64,000 nt of DNA from Alistipes sp. Lineage in GTDB: Bacteria > Bacteroidota > Bacteroidia > Bacteroidales > Rikenellaceae. Below are positions 60,140 to 64,000 of this stretch, in pieces; the first letter of the stretch is position 1, and every line of letters starts with the position of its first letter. The notes under the pieces are model-generated. The model was not told the DNA's origin. It made no database searches and saw only the letters and a list, made by a program, of their open reading frames with translations. The DNA lies in assembly GCA_017631275.1 (NCBI GenBank), contig JAGBTQ010000003.1, positions 1 to 64,000 on the forward strand. Reading direction: 5' to 3'. Made by a program: the position numbers and the translations under genes.

Positions 60140-62089
60140 ATGAAGAGATTTTTGCTCATATTTTTTGCTTTGTGCCTATGTATTAGCGTCGAGGCTAAGC
60201 GCCCACGAGATATCGTAGGCGTGGTGTCGCCATGTGGCAATAACCTTGTGTCGTTGGATTGGCGTGAGGGCGAGCTACGTTGGTGGGCTTATAGCTACAA
60301 AACAAACACTAAGGCCGTGGAGCCTTCGGCACTTAAGATGGTAACATCGAAGGGCGTTTGGGGCGAAAATGTAGGTAGGGGCAAGATAAAAACCTATAAA
60401 CATGAGCTCTACAACTCGGCAGTGGTAGAGTTCGATGGCTATGCTGTTGAGCTGCGTGCCTACGACGATGGCGTGGCATATCGCTTTATCTCGAATACCG
60501 ATGGCGACTATGTTGTTGTTGATGAGTTGGCCGAGTTTGGCTTTGGCTCAAGCGACATGGCGTGGGTGCCCTACGTGAACTTCAAGCCCGATGCTACGTC
60601 GGACTACTCGACACAGTTTTATACTTCGTTTGAGAATACATATAACCACGTGGCTCTTAGCGACATAGATTGGCGCAGACTGATCTTTACGCCAGCCGTT
60701 GTTGAGCATAATGGCCTTAACGTCTGCATCGTAGAGTCTAACCTCGAGGACTACCCAGGTATGTTCCTCTCAAACCGCAATCAAGATGGTGTTGTGGATA
60801 CCGAGTTTGCCACCGTTCCTGATGTGGTGGAGCAGGGCGACTACAATATGTTGCAGGGCGTGGTAAAGTCGCGCAAACCATATATCGCTGAGTGCTCGGG
60901 CAAGCGCGCATTCCCTTGGCGCGGTATTGTCATCGCCACCGAGGATAAAGAGTTGGCTGATAGTCGCTTAGTGTGGAACTTAGCTGACGAGTGTCGCCTC
61001 GCAGATACCTCGTGGATTAAGCCTGGTAAGGTTGCCTGGGAGTGGTGGAACGACTGGGGCTTGGAGGGTGTTGATTTTGAGGTAGGCATCAACAACCAAA
61101 CATATAAATATTATATCGACTTTGCTTCTCGCTACGGTATCGAGTATGTCATCTTGGACGAGGGCTGGTCGGTTAAGGGCGAGGCTGACCTTATGAAGGT
61201 TGTGCCTGAGATTGACATCAAGGAGCTTGTTGATTATGGCAAGGAGCGCGGTGTTGGCATAATCCTCTGGGCGGGCTATTGGGCCTTGCAGCGTGACGTA
61301 GAGGGGTTGTGCAAGCACTATTCGGAACTTGGTGTTAAGGGCTGGAAGGTCGACTTCCTCGACCGTGACGACCAGCAGATAGTGCGCTTCGTATACGACT
61401 TGGCGGAGATAGCTGCAAAGTACCATCTACTCGTTGACTATCACGGTGTTTACAAGCCTACGGGCTTGCAGCGCACCTATCCTAATGCCATAAATTTTGA
61501 GGGTGTGCACGGACTCGAAACCATGAAGTGGCTCGGCAGGGAGCACGATCAGCTAACATACGATGTGACCATTCCGTTTATCCGCGCCGTGGCTGGCCCT
61601 ATGGACTATACGCCAGGAGCTATGCGCAACGCTCAGCGCGAGGAGTTTGAGCCCAACTACTCTCGCCCCATGAGTCAGGGTACGCGCTGCCATCAGTTGG
61701 CAATGTATGTGGTTTACGATCAGCCTCTTGCCATGCTCTGCGACTCACCTACGGCATACGAGGCAGAGCCCGAATATACAGCGTTCCTCGCCTCTATTCC
61801 TACAACGTGGGCATCGAGCACAACGCTCTCGGGTGCTATTGGCGAGCATATAGTGATGCAACGCATAGCCGACGACGGCACACTATATATTGCGGGTCTT
61901 AATGGCGAGAGAGATGCAATGACTATTGAGCTAGCACTCCCCGCCGAGGCAGATATTATAGAGGTGTATAGTGATGCGGAGAGTGGCTGCGGATACCGCT
62001 ACGAGAGGATAACCACGCCCACTGATAAATTAAATATAGTTATGCAGAGGGGTGGCGGATTTGTTATAAAGTGTAAAATGAAGAGATAG
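60140..62089 (+). CDS. Glycoside hydrolase family 97 (alpha-glucosidase/galactosidase)
   Basis: A 649-residue secreted enzyme with a signal peptide (MKRFLLIFFALCLCISVEA). The N-terminal beta-sandwich, the central TIM barrel (KVAWEWWNDWGLEG, VILDEGWS, GIILWAGYW) and the C-terminal sandwich are complete. The barrel has VDFLDRDDQ with Asp405 and NFEGVHG with Glu454, at positions that would suit the nucleophile and acid/base of a retaining GH97; inverting SusB-type members use a different set. It should release alpha-linked galactose or glucose in the periplasm. It lies 3 bases after rlmN and 6 before GH92. Confidence 0.93.
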   Translation: MKRFLLIFFALCLCISVEAKRPRDIVGVVSPCGNNLVSLDWREGELRWWAYSYKTNTKAVEPSALKMVTSKGVWGENVGRGKIKTYKHELYNSAVVEFDGYAVELRAYDDGVAYRFISNTDGDYVVVDELAEFGFGSSDMAWVPYVNFKPDATSDYSTQFYTSFENTYNHVALSDIDWRRLIFTPAVVEHNGLNVCIVESNLEDYPGMFLSNRNQDGVVDTEFATVPDVVEQGDYNMLQGVVKSRKPYIAECSGKRAFPWRGIVIATEDKELADSRLVWNLADECRLADTSWIKPGKVAWEWWNDWGLEGVDFEVGINNQTYKYYIDFASRYGIEYVILDEGWSVKGEADLMKVVPEIDIKELVDYGKERGVGIILWAGYWALQRDVEGLCKHYSELGVKGWKVDFLDRDDQQIVRFVYDLAEIAAKYHLLVDYHGVYKPTGLQRTYPNAINFEGVHGLETMKWLGREHDQLTYDVTIPFIRAVAGPMDYTPGAMRNAQREEFEPNYSRPMSQGTRCHQLAMYVVYDQPLAMLCDSPTAYEAEPEYTAFLASIPTTWASSTTLSGAIGEHIVMQRIADDGTLYIAGLNGERDAMTIELALPAEADIIEVYSDAESGCGYRYERITTPTDKLNIVMQRGGGFVIKCKMKR

Positions 62090-62095
62090 AAGAGT

Positions 62096-64000
62096 ATGAG
62101 GCGACTACAACTAACGCTATTGGCGACAATATCATGCTTCACGCTTTGGGCTTCGGAGCCCGCAAAGTGGGTAGATCCATTTATTGGCACTGCCGACTAC
62201 TCGGTGACACACCCTGGTGCTGTTGTGCCCCATGGCATGATGGCTGTTGTGCCATTCAATGTTACGGGCTCGGAGCTTAATCGCTACGACAAGGATAACC
62301 GCTGGTGGTCAGCGCCTTACGACATTCGCAATAAGTATAGCGTGGGCTTTGCGCATGGAGCTTTGAGTGGTGTTGGCTGCCCCGAGCTTGGAGCCATAAT
62401 CACGATGGCTACCGTGGGCGATGTCATGCCCGATAGGTATGACCATGGCTCGACATACACTGACGAGGTAGCTGTGCCTGGCTACTATGCTACTACGTAT
62501 GATAAGTATGGCGTGCGCGCCGAGGCAACAGCTTCTGAGCGAGCATCTATCGAGCGCTACACCTTTACCGAGGGTGGCAAGGCAAATATCCTAATTAATT
62601 TGGGCACTGCACTCTCTAATGAGACGGGAGCTATGCTTCGTCGTGTTAGCGATAGCGAGGTTGAGGGCATGCGCCTCTTGGGCACATTCTGCTATACCAA
62701 CCAAGCCGTATTCCCCGTCTATTTCGTAGCTCGCATATCGCACAAGGCTGAGAGCACGGGCTACTGGAAGCTACAACCCGAGATGACGGGCGTTGAGGCG
62801 CAGTGGTCGGGCGATAGTGGCGAGTATAAACTATATAGGAGCTATGCCCGCGAGATGATGGGCAACGATATAGGCTTCTACTTCTCGTTGGGCGATGTAG
62901 CACCGGGTGCCGAGGTGGAGGTAAAGATTGGTATATCGTACACCTCTATTGAGAATGCTCGCAAAAACCTTGAAGCAGAGGTTGCTCGACGCTCGTTCGA
63001 CGAGGTGCGCACCGAGGCCTACAACACATGGAACGAGGCGCTCGGCAAGATACGTGTCGAGGGAGGGTCAAACGATGACCGCACAATATTCTATACGGGA
63101 CTATATCATGCACTGTTGCACCCCAACATTCTCAGCGACGTAAATGGCGAGTACCCAGCCATGGAGAGCGGCGCTACGGGTCTGGCTGAGGACTATAACC
63201 GCTATACTGTATTCTCGTTGTGGGATACCTATCGCAATGTTCATCAGCTACTTACGTTGATATGTCCTGATGTGCAGACCGACATGATACGTTCGATGGT
63301 GGCTATGTCGAAGGAGTGGGGCTGGCTGCCACGCTGGGAGCTATATGGCAGAGAGACATTTACCATGGAGGGCGACCCAGCAATCCCCGTGATTGTAGAT
63401 AGCTACCTCAAGGGGTTGCGCGATTTCGATGTTGAGGCGGCATACGAGGCTATGAAGCGCTCGGCAACAACCCCTGGCAAGAGCAACACTATGCGCCCCG
63501 ATATCGACCCATATATCGAGCGAAGCTATATCCCCGTAGGCTTGTTTGCGCAGGATATGTCGGGCGATAACTCGGTGTCGCACGCACTCGAGTACTACGT
63601 TGCCGATAATGCCCTTGCACACCTTGCCCGTGAGCTGGGCGACACAAAATTTGCTCAGGAGATGGAGCGTCGTGCCTCGGGTTGGCGACACTACTACTCT
63701 AAGGCTGATGGCGCTATGCGCCCTATTGGTGAGGATGGCAAATATGTCGGCGAGTTCGACCCTACGGCGGGTGCTAACTTCTCGAATACCATTGGTTTTC
63801 ATGAGGGTAGCTCGTGGAACTACACCTTCTTTGTGCCCCACGATGTTGAGGGCCTAATAAAATATATGGGTGGTAGCAAGGTCTTTACAAATAAGCTATG
63901 GAGCGTCTTCGAAAATGGTTACTACGACCCTACCAACGAGCCAGATATTGCCTACCCCTATCTCTTTAGCCGTGTTAAGGGCGAGGAGTGGAGAACGCAG
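62096..64000 (+). CDS. GH92 alpha-mannosidase, cut by the window end
   Basis: The open frame runs from ATG at 62096 to the last base of the window (635 codons, no stop), beginning MRRLQLTLLATISCFTLWASEPAKWVDPFIGT after a signal peptide. The N-terminal beta-sandwich has HPGAVVPHGMMAVVPF and SVGFAHGALSGVGCPELG; the catalytic (alpha/alpha)6 domain has LWDTYRNVHQLLTL and GFHEGSSWNY, with Glu570 as the likely general acid, and NEPDIAYPYLF. GH92 enzymes are calcium-dependent exo-mannosidases acting on host N-glycans or yeast mannan. Family length is about 730-760 residues, so about 100 residues lie beyond the window. The gene follows GH97 by 6 bases. Confidence 0.93.
   Translation, partial: MRRLQLTLLATISCFTLWASEPAKWVDPFIGTADYSVTHPGAVVPHGMMAVVPFNVTGSELNRYDKDNRWWSAPYDIRNKYSVGFAHGALSGVGCPELGAIITMATVGDVMPDRYDHGSTYTDEVAVPGYYATTYDKYGVRAEATASERASIERYTFTEGGKANILINLGTALSNETGAMLRRVSDSEVEGMRLLGTFCYTNQAVFPVYFVARISHKAESTGYWKLQPEMTGVEAQWSGDSGEYKLYRSYAREMMGNDIGFYFSLGDVAPGAEVEVKIGISYTSIENARKNLEAEVARRSFDEVRTEAYNTWNEALGKIRVEGGSNDDRTIFYTGLYHALLHPNILSDVNGEYPAMESGATGLAEDYNRYTVFSLWDTYRNVHQLLTLICPDVQTDMIRSMVAMSKEWGWLPRWELYGRETFTMEGDPAIPVIVDSYLKGLRDFDVEAAYEAMKRSATTPGKSNTMRPDIDPYIERSYIPVGLFAQDMSGDNSVSHALEYYVADNALAHLARELGDTKFAQEMERRASGWRHYYSKADGAMRPIGEDGKYVGEFDPTAGANFSNTIGFHEGSSWNYTFFVPHDVEGLIKYMGGSKVFTNKLWSVFENGYYDPTNEPDIAYPYLFSRVKGEEWRTQ

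Overview
The window looks like a stretch of core chromosome from a gut-type Bacteroidales bacterium, most likely Alistipes or a close Rikenellaceae relative. Supporting this are repeated matches to the Bacteroidetes promoter (TTTG, about 19 bases, TAnnTTTG), the moxR/DUF58/Bat operon, a DAHP synthase fused to a type II chorismate mutase, an outer-membrane FadL-like porin, a TonB, and secreted GH97 and GH92 glycosidases. There is no rRNA gene, so the genus is inferred. No prophage, CRISPR array, transposase gene or integrase was found.

Layout: 0-5.4 kb holds tRNA-Gly(GCC), a DUF2971 protein paired with a collagen-like/BspA-like leucine-rich surface lipoprotein, an unexplained structured inverted-repeat element, and an SDR plus PlsC-type acyltransferase pair. 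5.4-9 kb holds repeats, a FadL-like porin and a low-complexity lipoprotein. 9.2-15.2 kb is the moxR-DUF58-BatD-like-TPR-VWA-VWA operon, followed by pepD. 16.7-22.2 kb is a leftward operon: UvrD-family helicase, glycosyltransferase, nth, S41 protease. A YD-repeat-like secreted protein, metG and ilvE follow. 27-33.2 kb is a leftward operon: pheS, a TPR protein, an EnvC-like protein, ybeY, mnmG. Beyond the 3' end of mnmG lie two parS-like sites. 33.6-38.4 kb holds yebC, ileS and a DksA-like gene. Then come dnaB with a ComM-like ATPase, glutathione peroxidase, an SH3 protein, Mrp, SppA, NrnA and an MsbA-like ABC exporter. 50.3-58.9 kb holds glutamine synthetase, SUI1, DUF4435, AraC, and the leftward hflX-upp-PPIase-DAHPS/CM operon, then tonB. 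The window ends with rlmN, GH97 and a GH92 gene cut by the window edge.

The most unusual signal is a family of five structured elements of about 126-130 bp (5.7, 26.7, 38.4 and a tandem pair at 50.0-50.3 kb). Each has pairing ends (consensus TTTCTTGTGATAAG ... CTTCTAACAAGAAA) around a central A-tract/hairpin/T-tract with a conserved GTAC-n5-GTAC tip. The ends and the central stem both show compensatory changes, so the structure is under selection. Four of the five sit at the stop codon of a housekeeping gene: in three, the element's own leading TAA is the stop codon, and in the fourth it directly follows the stop. The elements carry optional downstream modules: a GCTGATTGA block, TCCCAT-type tandem repeats, a GTGCGAAGCAC hairpin and TTTCAC heptads. 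One of these modules also occurs alone at 58.1 kb. They behave like mobile or recombining terminator cassettes; no mobilising protein is encoded here.
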